From the NCBI GenBank assembly GCA_021713415.1, contig JAKJJQ010000006.1:25975-89974 (forward strand): a stretch of 64,000 nt of DNA. The letters are read 5' to 3'. A program made the position numbers and the translations under genes. The notes beneath the pieces are model-generated. The model did not search any database and was not told where the DNA came from. It was given only the letters and a program-made list of their open reading frames with translations. The number at the start of each line of letters is the position of its first letter. The stretch's first letter is position 1. Shown here in pieces: positions 26,948 to 35,727 of this stretch. This DNA is from M0027 sp021713415. Lineage in GTDB: Bacteria > Pseudomonadota > Gammaproteobacteria > Francisellales > Francisellaceae.

Positions 26948-27021
26948 GCCTATAAAAAAGTTGCAAAAAGAAGATTTATCAACTATTTATAAATTATCAG
27001 CAATAAAAAAAGGGTTGACCT

Positions 27022-27318
27022 ATGAGCAATAACTATGTGACAAGATCTGAGATTATTAAAAAACTTAGTCATCAAGTTCAAGTGCATAATGAACAAGCTG
27101 CAGAAGCAGTTAAAACTATCGTTAATGTTATGTCACAAGCTTTAGCTAGAAATCGTCGTATTGAAATTAGAGGATTTGGTAGTTTTGAAGTGCATGAACA
27201 TAAAAATAAAGTTGTACGCAACCCTAAAACTGGACAAGTTATCCCTGGTGCTACACAATATGCCATTCATTTTAAGCCAGGTAAAAGTTTACGTGAAAAA
27301 GTACTTCATTTAAGATAA
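27022..27318 (+). CDS. ihfB: integration host factor beta-like DNA-binding protein
   Basis: 98 aa, HU/IHF fold. The DNA-arm region reads VVRNPKTGQVIPGATQYAIH and the saddle end FKPGKSLREKV, with RIEIRGFGSFEV in the core. GFGSF, RNPKTG and FKPGK are diagnostic of the family. Length and the RRIEIRGFGSF version favour IHF-beta over HU, though HU-like paralogs exist. It bends DNA at specific sites in replication, transcription and recombination. Confidence 0.8.
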   Translation: MSNNYVTRSEIIKKLSHQVQVHNEQAAEAVKTIVNVMSQALARNRRIEIRGFGSFEVHEHKNKVVRNPKTGQVIPGATQYAIHFKPGKSLREKVLHLR

Positions 27319-27414
27319 CATAGATAAACTTAACATTATCCTTTTTATTAATTCTCTAATTCGTTACAATTTCTCTAACCCCTTAACCATAATAGTTTCG
27401 AGTAGTTGTAATTT

Positions 27415-28773
27415 ATGCTAAAACAAAAAGACACCATTGTTGCTTTAGCAACTCCACCTGGACAAGGAAGCATTGGCGTTATTCGCTTATCTGGAAATAC
27501 TGCTTATACAATTGGTTGTCAATTAACTCAAACTAAGTTAAAAGCACGTCATGCTCATTACCTAAATTTTTATGACGATAAAGAACAGATCATTGACCAA
27601 GGTATTGCCATCTACTTTAAAGCACCTAATTCATTTACTGGTGAAGATATTGTTGAACTTCAAGGTCATGGTGGCCCTGTTGTTATGGACTTAATCATTA
27701 AAACAGCCCTTAAACATGGCGCACTACTTGCTAAACCTGGTGAATTTTCAGAACGTGCTTTTTTAAATGAAAAGCTCGATCTTACTCAAGCTGAAGCAAT
27801 TGCAGATTTAATTGCCGCTTCATCTGAAAATGCTGCCAAATCGGCAATGCGCTCCTTAGAAGGTGTTTTTTCCAAACAAATTAATCAATTAGTTGAGCAG
27901 TTAATCTATTTAAGAACTTACGTCGAAAGTGCGATTGATTTTCCCGATGAAGAAATTGACTTCTTATCTGATGGTCATATTGAAGATAAATTAAGCAATT
28001 TGCAAAAGCAAGTTGATAAAATTATTGATACTTCCCGCCAAGGCGCCATACTCAGAGAAGGTATGACGGTTGTTATCGCTGGAAAGCCAAATGCAGGAAA
28101 ATCAAGTCTTTTAAATACATTATCTGGTAAAGAATCAGCCATTGTCACAGACATTGCAGGTACCACACGTGATGTTTTAAAAGAACATATTCATATTAAC
28201 GGCTTACCATTACATATTATTGACACTGCTGGCTTAAGAGAAAGTTATGACCCAGTTGAACAAGAAGGTATTAAACGCGCATTAACCGCAATAGAAGAAG
28301 CTGACTGTATTTTATTAGTTAATGATGTTAATGAAATGGCTGAACCAACTGCTAAGTCTAAAATACCAACTAATCTAGCTAAATTTGACACATTACCTGA
28401 TAACATCCCGACGGTTAATATTTATAACAAAATTGATTTACTCAGTGAACTACCTAAAGACAGTGATAACAGCATCCATATCTCGGCTAAAACTGGCTAT
28501 GGTATTGAAAAACTAAAGAATAAACTCTTAGAAATTATCGGATTTAAGGCAACCAATGAAAGCCTTTTTACTGCACGATCACGTCATATTCAAGCATTAG
28601 AATCTGCTTTAAACCATTTAAATAGTGGCTTTGAACAATTAACATATCATCATGGTGAATTATTAGCTGAAGAATTAAAATTAGCACAAAATGCCTTATC
28701 ATCAATAACTGGTGCATTTACAGCAGATGATCTATTAGGTGAAATTTTTTCATCCTTCTGTATTGGTAAGTAA
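27415..28773 (+). CDS. mnmE: tRNA modification GTPase MnmE
   Basis: 452 aa. With MnmG it installs the 5-carboxymethylaminomethyl group on U34 of tRNAs. N-terminal formyl-THF-binding domain (TIVALATPPGQGSIGVIRLS), helical domain, inserted G domain with Walker A AGKPNAGKSSLLN near 222, the DxxG motif IDTAGLRE and NKID, and the conserved C-terminal CIGK with the essential Cys. Complete. The last 24 bp overlap the end of the convergent lysR-type gene. Confidence 0.96.
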   Translation: MLKQKDTIVALATPPGQGSIGVIRLSGNTAYTIGCQLTQTKLKARHAHYLNFYDDKEQIIDQGIAIYFKAPNSFTGEDIVELQGHGGPVVMDLIIKTALKHGALLAKPGEFSERAFLNEKLDLTQAEAIADLIAASSENAAKSAMRSLEGVFSKQINQLVEQLIYLRTYVESAIDFPDEEIDFLSDGHIEDKLSNLQKQVDKIIDTSRQGAILREGMTVVIAGKPNAGKSSLLNTLSGKESAIVTDIAGTTRDVLKEHIHINGLPLHIIDTAGLRESYDPVEQEGIKRALTAIEEADCILLVNDVNEMAEPTAKSKIPTNLAKFDTLPDNIPTVNIYNKIDLLSELPKDSDNSIHISAKTGYGIEKLKNKLLEIIGFKATNESLFTARSRHIQALESALNHLNSGFEQLTYHHGELLAEELKLAQNALSSITGAFTADDLLGEIFSSFCIGK

Positions 28774-29634
28774 CTCTAATTTTAATGCAGTTTCAATCAT
28801 TTTCTTAGCTGGTTTTGATAACACCGTATCCTTTCGATAGATAATGCCCGCACTTATTCTTAATGGCTGATCTAAAACAGGAATTTCTTTTAGTCGATCA
28901 TTCAGCATATAATCGTGCAAAATTGACCAACCTAACCCTGTTTCAACTAACTGCTTAATCGCTTCAATCATATTGATATTTGTAATCTCAGGTGGCTGAA
29001 TATTAAATTTTTTAATGAGTTGATGTAATTTACTATGGTATTGATTTTGCTTTTTAGGCGTAATCACTGGCACTTTAGCCAACCTGGATAAATAACTACC
29101 TTTTTCATTCCAAAATGGATGTGATACTGCTATTGCAACCAACATATTGGATGTTCTTATTTTTGTATATTCAATTTCCTCAGGCAGTTTATCTAATAAT
29201 GTAATTAAGCCTATTTCTGCCTTATAATCAATTACTTCTTCAATAATTGAATATGAATCATTAAAATCCATCTCTAAATTAACTTTGGGATAACATGCCA
29301 TATACTCTTTCATAATCTTAGGAAATACATATAAGCCTAAATGATAGTTACAACGCAAGACTAATGTTCCTATTACATCCTTATTATATTCAGCCATTAA
29401 ATTAATCGTATCTGTCCAGTTTTGTTGAATTTTTCTTGCATAAGGTAAAAAAGCCTCACCTGCATCGGTTAAATATACTTTATGACCAACTCTCTTAAAT
29501 AGTTCATTATTAAGCTTTTCTTCTAATTGAGCAATACGCTTTGTAATCGTTGGCTGAGTTAAAAATAAGCGTTCAGAGGCTTCGGTAAACGAACCATAAT
29601 CAACAATAGCTAGAAATGTTTCAATATATTTCAT
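28750..29634 (-). CDS. LysR-family transcriptional regulator
   Basis: 294 aa. N-terminal winged helix-turn-helix (FLAIVDYGSFTEASERLFLT, then QPTITKRIAQLEEKL) and a C-terminal substrate-binding domain of the periplasmic-binding-protein type. It is divergent from a TSUP-type transporter (29746), the usual position for a regulator of its neighbour. A perfect inverted repeat with T-N11-A form lies 17 bp upstream of its start. The inducer is unknown; a sulfur or organic-acid compound is possible given the TSUP neighbour. Confidence 0.85.
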   Translation of the reverse strand: MKYIETFLAIVDYGSFTEASERLFLTQPTITKRIAQLEEKLNNELFKRVGHKVYLTDAGEAFLPYARKIQQNWTDTINLMAEYNKDVIGTLVLRCNYHLGLYVFPKIMKEYMACYPKVNLEMDFNDSYSIIEEVIDYKAEIGLITLLDKLPEEIEYTKIRTSNMLVAIAVSHPFWNEKGSYLSRLAKVPVITPKKQNQYHSKLHQLIKKFNIQPPEITNINMIEAIKQLVETGLGWSILHDYMLNDRLKEIPVLDQPLRISAGIIYRKDTVLSKPAKKMIETALKLELLTNTEG

Positions 29635-29650
29635 ATAGATACCTCTTATT

Positions 29651-29665
29651 ATTCCATTTTGGAAT
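29651..29665. promoter_or_regulatory. candidate LysR-type operator
   Basis: ATTCC-ATTTT-GGAAT, a perfect interrupted palindrome with the T-N11-A pattern of LysR-type binding sites, in the 111-bp gap between the divergent regulator and the TSUP gene. It lies where binding could repress the regulator and control the transporter. Confidence 0.5.
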
Positions 29666-29745
29666 GTTATATATAATTTTAATTCATTTGAGTAATTTAT
29701 ACAAACACAATAAACTGATCATCATCAATTAACAACAATAATAAA

Positions 29746-30543
29746 ATGAGGATTGTTAAAATGATTTTAATTACCTATATCATAGCTGGAATTATTGCAG
29801 GCATCCTAGCAGGCTGGATAGGTGCTGGTGGTGGTGTCATCATCATTCCATTAATGCTTTGGATCAGTCAATATCAACATATCCCGTTTCCAATTGCCAT
29901 GCATTTGGCTGTTGCAACGTCACTAGCCTTTATTATGGTTAATGCTTTATATAGTTCTTATAAGCATCATCGTCAGAGAAATATCATCTATCCAATTGTA
30001 AAATTTGCTATTCCAACCATATTAATTGGAGCCATTGTTGGTGCTTTATTAGGAAAAATTATTCCAAGTGAAGCAATAAAAATTATATTTTTATTGGTTA
30101 TTATTTCTGTATTTATCAAAACTTTTATTAACCTTGACAAGCATCATCATAACCCAATTATGCCATCTAAAGTATCTTGTGCAACCATGGGGGCTGCAAC
30201 AGGTATGTTAGCTAGTTTAGTCGGTATTGGCGGCTCAGGTGTTGTTAACCCTTATATGCAACACTATCATTATCCTATGAAAAATGCAGCTGCTATGTCT
30301 GCAACGCTCGCATTTCCAATGGGATTTTTTGCAACCGTTGCCACTGTCGCTACTAGCTTACATGCTTCTAGTTTACCCGCTTACAGTTTAGGCTATCTTT
30401 ATTTACCAGCTTTTATTGGTTTATTAGTTGGCTCATTAATTGGTACACCAATTGGTGTTAGAATTGTCAAAAAATGTCCAGAAAAAGTATCAATTTGGGT
30501 CTTTCGTATCGTACTTATCTTCGTTATCATAGAAATGATTTAA
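29746..30543 (+). CDS. TSUP (TauE/SafE) family membrane transporter
   Basis: 265 aa, about eight hydrophobic segments. The two family repeats show AGWIGAGGGVIIIPLMLW and then ASLVGIGGSGVVNPYMQ, the pseudo-symmetric glycine-rich motifs of TauE/SafE. Such proteins export or import sulfonates, sulfite, sulfoacetate or C2 compounds. Substrate cannot be told from sequence. Probably controlled by the divergent LysR-type protein. Starts at ATG 46 bp from a second possible start further down (MILITYI). Confidence 0.85.
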   Translation: MRIVKMILITYIIAGIIAGILAGWIGAGGGVIIIPLMLWISQYQHIPFPIAMHLAVATSLAFIMVNALYSSYKHHRQRNIIYPIVKFAIPTILIGAIVGALLGKIIPSEAIKIIFLLVIISVFIKTFINLDKHHHNPIMPSKVSCATMGAATGMLASLVGIGGSGVVNPYMQHYHYPMKNAAAMSATLAFPMGFFATVATVATSLHASSLPAYSLGYLYLPAFIGLLVGSLIGTPIGVRIVKKCPEKVSIWVFRIVLIFVIIEMI

Positions 30544-30604
30544 TTTATTTTTAAATTTTAACTGATATACTAATAAGTAATTTATAATCATATCCTTATC
30601 CATC

Positions 30605-31219
30605 ATGCCTAAAAGCAACCCTAAATCAGTTTATCAATCATATAATCAAATTGCTGACTGGTTCTCCAAACATCGCTCAACTGAACTATTTGAAAAACCT
30701 TATCTCGATTGGATTATTCAACATATTAAACCTTCTGCAACGATTCTTGATCTTGGCTGTGGTAATGGTAAACCTATCTTAGCGTATTTCTATAATCAAG
30801 GATTTGAAATTACAGGGGTAGATGCCAGTATAAAAATGATTGAAATTGCCAAAAAAGCGTTTCCAAAGTGCCAATTGATTTTAAAAGATATGCGAGCACT
30901 TAAACTAAATCAAAAATTTGATGTTATTCTTGCCTGGCATAGCTTTTTCCACTTACCACCTGAAGATCAAAAACTTATGTTTGGTGTTTTTGAACAACAT
31001 ATCAAAAAAGACGGTTATCTACTTTTTACTGCCGGACCAAGTGAAGGTGAAGTTTGGGGTAATAATGGCGGTATTGAACTATATCATGCATCCCTTTCAC
31101 CAAAGGCTTATGAAAGCTTACTTAAAAAGCATCATTTTAAAATTATTCAACATAAAAAAGAAGACCCACAACTAAAAGGTACTACGTTTTATTTAGCGCA
31201 GTATGATTACAATTATTGA
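30605..31219 (+). CDS. class I SAM-dependent methyltransferase
   Basis: 204 aa. SAM-binding motif I ILDLGCGNGKPI at about residue 45, GVDASIKMIEIAKKAFP as motif post-I, LKDMRAL as motif II and DVILAWHSFFHLPPEDQ as motif III. Similar in size to TehB/UbiE-type small methyltransferases; substrate unknown. It lies 61 bp after the TSUP gene on the same strand. Its stop overlaps the end of the convergent kinase-like gene by 7 bp. Confidence 0.8.
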   Translation: MPKSNPKSVYQSYNQIADWFSKHRSTELFEKPYLDWIIQHIKPSATILDLGCGNGKPILAYFYNQGFEITGVDASIKMIEIAKKAFPKCQLILKDMRALKLNQKFDVILAWHSFFHLPPEDQKLMFGVFEQHIKKDGYLLFTAGPSEGEVWGNNGGIELYHASLSPKAYESLLKKHHFKIIQHKKEDPQLKGTTFYLAQYDYNY

Positions 31220-33210
31220 TCTGGCGATAATGGAGTTCTTTGTTGTTGCTTTTTAGCTAATTCAGCTACTATTTCACCTTGCTTTTGGAATGGTTTATTT
31301 GTTTCTTTAGGTTCTGGTAGCTCCTGTATTTTAACCTTTTCGTTTTCATATTCTAGTTTTAATTGCGCATGTTTTTTTACACCAAACTGACTTACCGTTG
31401 TTTCTCCATCATAAATAATAGACTTTCTATCAGCCTCAGAAATGGCAAATTTATTTTGAACAATTTTTAAATAAGGATCACTAACAACATAAGATTGAGT
31501 ATATTCAGGATAACCATAAGAGCGGCTCCACCTAGCTGGGTCATACGTTAACATCCTTAATGACTGTTTATAATAGCCTGATACTTCTTCTAAAGTAAGA
31601 CTAGGACTATCTAATTCTTTAAGTGTTCTTGAGATAAATTCATTCACCGTATCATCTATTATATTTCCATGGTTTTGTGCTTGAATTAAGCCAACTTTTA
31701 ATGCATTAGCGACAAATGATACCTGTAAGTCTTTAACTTTTAATTTATTTTTCTCTACATCAAAATTTAATAAGTTTTTAGCCGTTTGTATTTCCAAATT
31801 ATGTAATGATTCAATCTTTGGACCAGCTTGATCAAATCGATGGTCCAATAGCTCAATTTCGTCTAATTGAGATAATAATAAAAGTAGTTCATTCCTATTG
31901 AAATACTTTGAATCAACATCTTTAAATAACTGCTTATATAAATTAGCTTTAATCCCATTTACTTCAACATCTGAATGATTATAAGCTAGTTTCATTAGGC
32001 CACCTTTAACCAATTCATGTACTACTAGTAACTTATCATAATCATTCTCTTTTTGTTGTTGTGCGTCTTTTAATGTTACCTTTGTTGTGCATATAGGTAT
32101 TTGAGAAAATACGGACTCTAAAAACTTTTGATTTACTGCATTTGTATCTAGATGATAAGCTCCGATAATCATAGCTCTAATCTCTTTACTATTATTTAAT
32201 ACATTTTTTTGTGCTAAATTTAAATTAGCTCCAAGCTTACCATTAATGATTAAATCAACAATAACTTTATCAATGAAGTCAACTGCTTTATCATCACCAA
32301 ACATCTTCTTTTTTATTCTTGATGCATTATCAATTAGCTCATCTATATTTGATTTTTGACTAATATTGTCACCATAAATGTCAACCTTATTTTCACAATT
32401 AGGTAGCTTTAAAAATAATGCCTCTAACAAAGATTGATTAATATTATCTGAATTAAGTTGATACATATTAATTATAAAATCTCTAGCTTCTTGACTTTTT
32501 TCAAGTGCATTTGCCTGATCAGAATTAAAATTAATATTAGATCTTGATGAAATAAGTCCAATTATTACAAGATCAATATGGCTTGATAAACCACTTATCT
32601 CTCCAAAACCAAATATTTGAGCAATGGATTTAATATTATGGTGCTGATCTTCTATTTTTATACTTTTCTTTGCTTGTTCAAAATTAATGAAATGAATATC
32701 ACCTTTAAGGTCAATCATTATATTTTCTGAATTAATGCCTTTATGAAGAATACCTCTATAGGCTAACTCTCTTAACTTAAGATAAATTTTAATGACTAAC
32801 TTACTTTCATCATCATTAGTTACCTCTCCTTGCTGTTTTTTAGTTTTAAAATTTTCTAAATATTGATCCAATTGTTGGCCATAAGGATATAAAAATCCAA
32901 TCTGCTTCTCTTTTTTTTCTGGATCATCAATTTCAGCTGAAGGTGCAATACCAATTGATGCAGCATGATCTGTATGAACAACATAACTTTTCTCTACTGG
33001 TTGAGTCTTTAGCCAATAAAAATTTCCATCCTTTTTATCTTGCGCTAAACATATTTTTGTACTTTCACCTAAGCTATGCGTTAAAGTAATTGACTCATCA
33101 ACGACTAGATTTTTTTCTGCAAATTCTATTTCTTTAATATGTTGTGATTTTTTTGGATCAGATAATTGATCTCTAATTGACTTTGGTTCATTAACATTTG
33201 GTAATGGCAT
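31213..33210 (-). CDS. candidate effector with degenerate protein-kinase fold and internal repeat
   Basis: 665 aa, no signal peptide or membrane segment. Residues about 38-200 look like a protein kinase: CLAQDKKDGNFYWLKTQ (beta-3 Lys), LKLRELAYRGILHKGINSEN where HRDLKxxN is expected, then DIHFINFEQAKKS in place of DFG. The catalytic Asp is Gly (H156-K157-G158) and the metal Asp is Asn (N176), while N163 is kept, so this is probably a pseudokinase or an unusual enzyme. Residues about 211-278 and 312-380 are a tandem repeat (DLVIIGLISSRSNI / DKVIVDLIINGKLGAN; NQSLLEALFLKLP / NQKFLESVFSQIP). The C-terminus is Glu/Lys/Gln-rich. First of three related minus-strand genes; effector status inferred. 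Confidence 0.6.
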   Translation of the reverse strand: MPLPNVNEPKSIRDQLSDPKKSQHIKEIEFAEKNLVVDESITLTHSLGESTKICLAQDKKDGNFYWLKTQPVEKSYVVHTDHAASIGIAPSAEIDDPEKKEKQIGFLYPYGQQLDQYLENFKTKKQQGEVTNDDESKLVIKIYLKLRELAYRGILHKGINSENIMIDLKGDIHFINFEQAKKSIKIEDQHHNIKSIAQIFGFGEISGLSSHIDLVIIGLISSRSNINFNSDQANALEKSQEARDFIINMYQLNSDNINQSLLEALFLKLPNCENKVDIYGDNISQKSNIDELIDNASRIKKKMFGDDKAVDFIDKVIVDLIINGKLGANLNLAQKNVLNNSKEIRAMIIGAYHLDTNAVNQKFLESVFSQIPICTTKVTLKDAQQQKENDYDKLLVVHELVKGGLMKLAYNHSDVEVNGIKANLYKQLFKDVDSKYFNRNELLLLLSQLDEIELLDHRFDQAGPKIESLHNLEIQTAKNLLNFDVEKNKLKVKDLQVSFVANALKVGLIQAQNHGNIIDDTVNEFISRTLKELDSPSLTLEEVSGYYKQSLRMLTYDPARWSRSYGYPEYTQSYVVSDPYLKIVQNKFAISEADRKSIIYDGETTVSQFGVKKHAQLKLEYENEKVKIQELPEPKETNKPFQKQGEIVAELAKKQQQRTPLSPDQ

Positions 33211-33225
33211 TTTATCTCTCCTTGT

Positions 33226-34668
33226 TTACTCTAATTCTAACGTCTTATCAGCTTTCTTCAGTTGAAGTTCTTCATCCCTTTTCTGAAAAAAATTCAATGC
33301 TCCCCAATAGGAAGCATTTTCTTTTTCTTCTTGTGGGTGTGTTTGATCCCATTGTTGATAAGTCATTAAATTCATTTCTGAGTGCCGTTGCTTTAATTCA
33401 TCCAGCTTGCCACTTTGCGCATTTTGCCAATCTTCATCTGAGAGTTTAATACCAATAGAAGCACCATTAATCGTATTCTTTAAAGCAGTAAACATTCTTT
33501 TTGATTCTTTATATGCAGTTGTCTCATCTGAACTAACCCAGCCAACTTGATGATTAAAAATAATAAGCGCCTGTAAAATTACTTCCTTTATTTTAGAAAT
33601 AGACTCTACTGTATTAGGTAATTCTTTCACTTGTTTTAAAGTCATATTAGCGTAATGCTTTTTAACTTTATCTGATGTGGATTCTAATACTTCTTCTAAA
33701 GCTGTTTTCATAAACCCTTTTAAAAGATTAACTAAATCAGCTACTTTATGATTAACTATTTCTAATAAGTTTTGATCTACTTGATTTATTTCATCTGATG
33801 GAGAAGGTTTTAATACTTGTTGAACTTGCTTTTGCGCTAAACCAGTCATGTAAGATGGCATATATTCCTGCATAAATAGATCAAACTGTTGACCATATAC
33901 TTCAGACATATTGGATAAAGCACTTGGCATTTGATTAATAAACTTTTGTGCTTCACTTGAAAATGTTGCCTCCAGCCAATAATTTTGTATTAAGATCATA
34001 TCTTTAATTACATCATCTATTGTATCACCAACAGGTAATGTTAATTGCAACCCTTTAGCATAACTTACAACAGCATTAGTTTCATTATGACGGAATATTG
34101 TCCCAACATGATCTGACTGACTACGATAAAAATTGATATCAACACTAATATCATTAACTATTTTTTCTATATGAAAGTTTTCAGGCAACCCGATCATTCT
34201 TAAAATGCTGTATAAATGAGATTTCCATATATTTTCAGCATCATAATTAGATCTCGCATAGAAAATTGGCTTTTCATTCCAGTTAGGACTATATTCTTGA
34301 TCTTGATCCTTTAAACTAATTTTTCCTTGTGCATTTATTTTAAAACTACTAGGACAAACTATTCTTAATCTAGCATCCTTCCCCTCCATTTTATGTAGAT
34401 CTCTTACAATAAATAGTAATTGAAATGCTAAATTAAATTGATGTTCTCGAGTAATTTTTCCTTTATTTTCTTTTAAATAAGCTCCAAAGTCTTGAAAACT
34501 ATCTTCTTGCTCTTTTTCCTCTTTTTTAGTTTCTGTTTCCTCTAACCTACTTTCTAATTGCATTAACCTCAATTTTAATTCTTCTATTTCTCTAGCTTGT
34601 CGCTCAATAATACTTTCATGACGCTCATTTTGTATGCCTTTATCTTTACTGTCACTTTCTAATCCCAT
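33226..34668 (-). CDS. candidate effector: N-terminal coiled coil plus very degenerate kinase-like part
   Basis: 480 aa. Residues about 14-55 form a strong coiled coil (RQAREIEELKLRLMQLESRL). Residues about 75-160 have the look of a kinase C-lobe without catalytic residues: LAFQLLFIVRDLHKMEGKDA, RLRIVCPSSFKINAQGKISL. The remainder is helical. It lies 15 bp upstream of the 665-aa kinase-like gene in the same direction, so the two are likely one transcript. It begins MGLxSxS, like the next gene upstream. No named family recognised; kinase relation is suggestive only. Confidence 0.5.
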   Translation of the reverse strand: MGLESDSKDKGIQNERHESIIERQAREIEELKLRLMQLESRLEETETKKEEKEQEDSFQDFGAYLKENKGKITREHQFNLAFQLLFIVRDLHKMEGKDARLRIVCPSSFKINAQGKISLKDQDQEYSPNWNEKPIFYARSNYDAENIWKSHLYSILRMIGLPENFHIEKIVNDISVDINFYRSQSDHVGTIFRHNETNAVVSYAKGLQLTLPVGDTIDDVIKDMILIQNYWLEATFSSEAQKFINQMPSALSNMSEVYGQQFDLFMQEYMPSYMTGLAQKQVQQVLKPSPSDEINQVDQNLLEIVNHKVADLVNLLKGFMKTALEEVLESTSDKVKKHYANMTLKQVKELPNTVESISKIKEVILQALIIFNHQVGWVSSDETTAYKESKRMFTALKNTINGASIGIKLSDEDWQNAQSGKLDELKQRHSEMNLMTYQQWDQTHPQEEKENASYWGALNFFQKRDEELQLKKADKTLELE

Positions 34669-34712
34669 TAGATTAATCCTCCTTTATTAATTAATGAAAA
34701 TTGATATAAAAA

Positions 34713-35390
34713 TTAGACTTTCAGTAATAAACCTTCTTTCAAGTCAGTATTTATCTCTTCAGTAAAAAAAATTAAATTAGCTGTTTTACACTCCATCAAT
34801 GTTTTAATTTCAGCAAACCGTTTAACCCCTAGTCTTTCTAGTGCTACAAAATCATTTCCTTTTGCTATTTCTATCTCTTTAGCATCGATATTTAATAGTT
34901 GACTTGCAGAGCTAATTTTTGTTGAAAACTCATCTTCATCAATTCTTTGCCCACTTTTTAGCGCTTCTTTCATATACTGTCTTAACAATACGCCATAAGG
35001 ATGGATAATGGGTTGGCCTTGACAGCCACTAAAATCAATTAAATAAGAATTACCTTGTTCATCTTCTGCTAGATTAATTGACCTTTCTAAGTCTTTATAT
35101 TCTCCGGAAATATCATGATAATTACTAATCAAATATCGCCTAGTATTAATGATTTCAAAATAATAGAATTGACTTTGTAATTGATCTTTATCTTCACTCT
35201 TATAACAAGGCTTATATTTTTTTTTACTTAGATTTCTCTCAAAGTAAAAATTAGCATTATGCCAAGCAGCATTTCGCTTTTTTTCATCCCAAATAACTCG
35301 CCTTGCAAATATATCAGGCAAACCTTTAACCCAATTTTCTTGTAACTGAGGCATTTTAAATGAACTTTCACTATTGTCACTTAAACCCAT
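34713..35390 (-). CDS. hypothetical protein related to the N-lobe of the kinase-like neighbour
   Basis: 225 aa. Residues about 106-145 (INLAEDEQGNSYLIDFSGCQ, then IIHPYGVLLRQYMKEALKSG) can be aligned with residues 53-125 of the 665-aa protein (ICLAQDKKDGNFYWLKTQ, GFLYPYGQQLDQYLENFK), but the protein ends before any HRD- or DFG-like segment. It is therefore either a shortened family member or a free-standing N-lobe. The N-terminal 100 residues are basic and aromatic and not recognised. 44 bp upstream of the 480-aa gene, same strand; the three probably form an operon read from about 35400. Confidence 0.5.
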   Translation of the reverse strand: MGLSDNSESSFKMPQLQENWVKGLPDIFARRVIWDEKKRNAAWHNANFYFERNLSKKKYKPCYKSEDKDQLQSQFYYFEIINTRRYLISNYHDISGEYKDLERSINLAEDEQGNSYLIDFSGCQGQPIIHPYGVLLRQYMKEALKSGQRIDEDEFSTKISSASQLLNIDAKEIEIAKGNDFVALERLGVKRFAEIKTLMECKTANLIFFTEEINTDLKEGLLLKV

Positions 35391-35727
35391 AAAATATCCC
35401 TATCAATAATTATAATGAAATTCCATGTCCATTACGTACTCAATAAGAATAGCTTGGCAACTATAAAAAATAAATATTGAAATTATTTCAAAAATTTTAA
35501 AAGTAAAACAACCATTTTAATGGCTAAAGTGGCAATAAGTAATCAAAAATTTAAGAACTGTATTACAATTACCCATACTTAAGCCTTAAACTAAAAACGC
35601 CCAACACTTTGTGATGATATTGCTATGTTTGAGCCTCTGACATTAAGATTAACCCATAAAACTATCTTTAAGATGAATATTTAACTACAATAATTAACAA
35701 ATCAAAAGGGATTAGAGATAAAAAACG
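35391..35727. other. 337-bp gap upstream of recN
   Basis: AT-rich intergenic sequence between the divergent kinase-like operon and recN. I see no open frame with coding character, no RNA gene, no terminator and no canonical LexA box (CTGT-N8-ACAG). It must contain the promoters of both transcription units. Confidence 0.5.
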
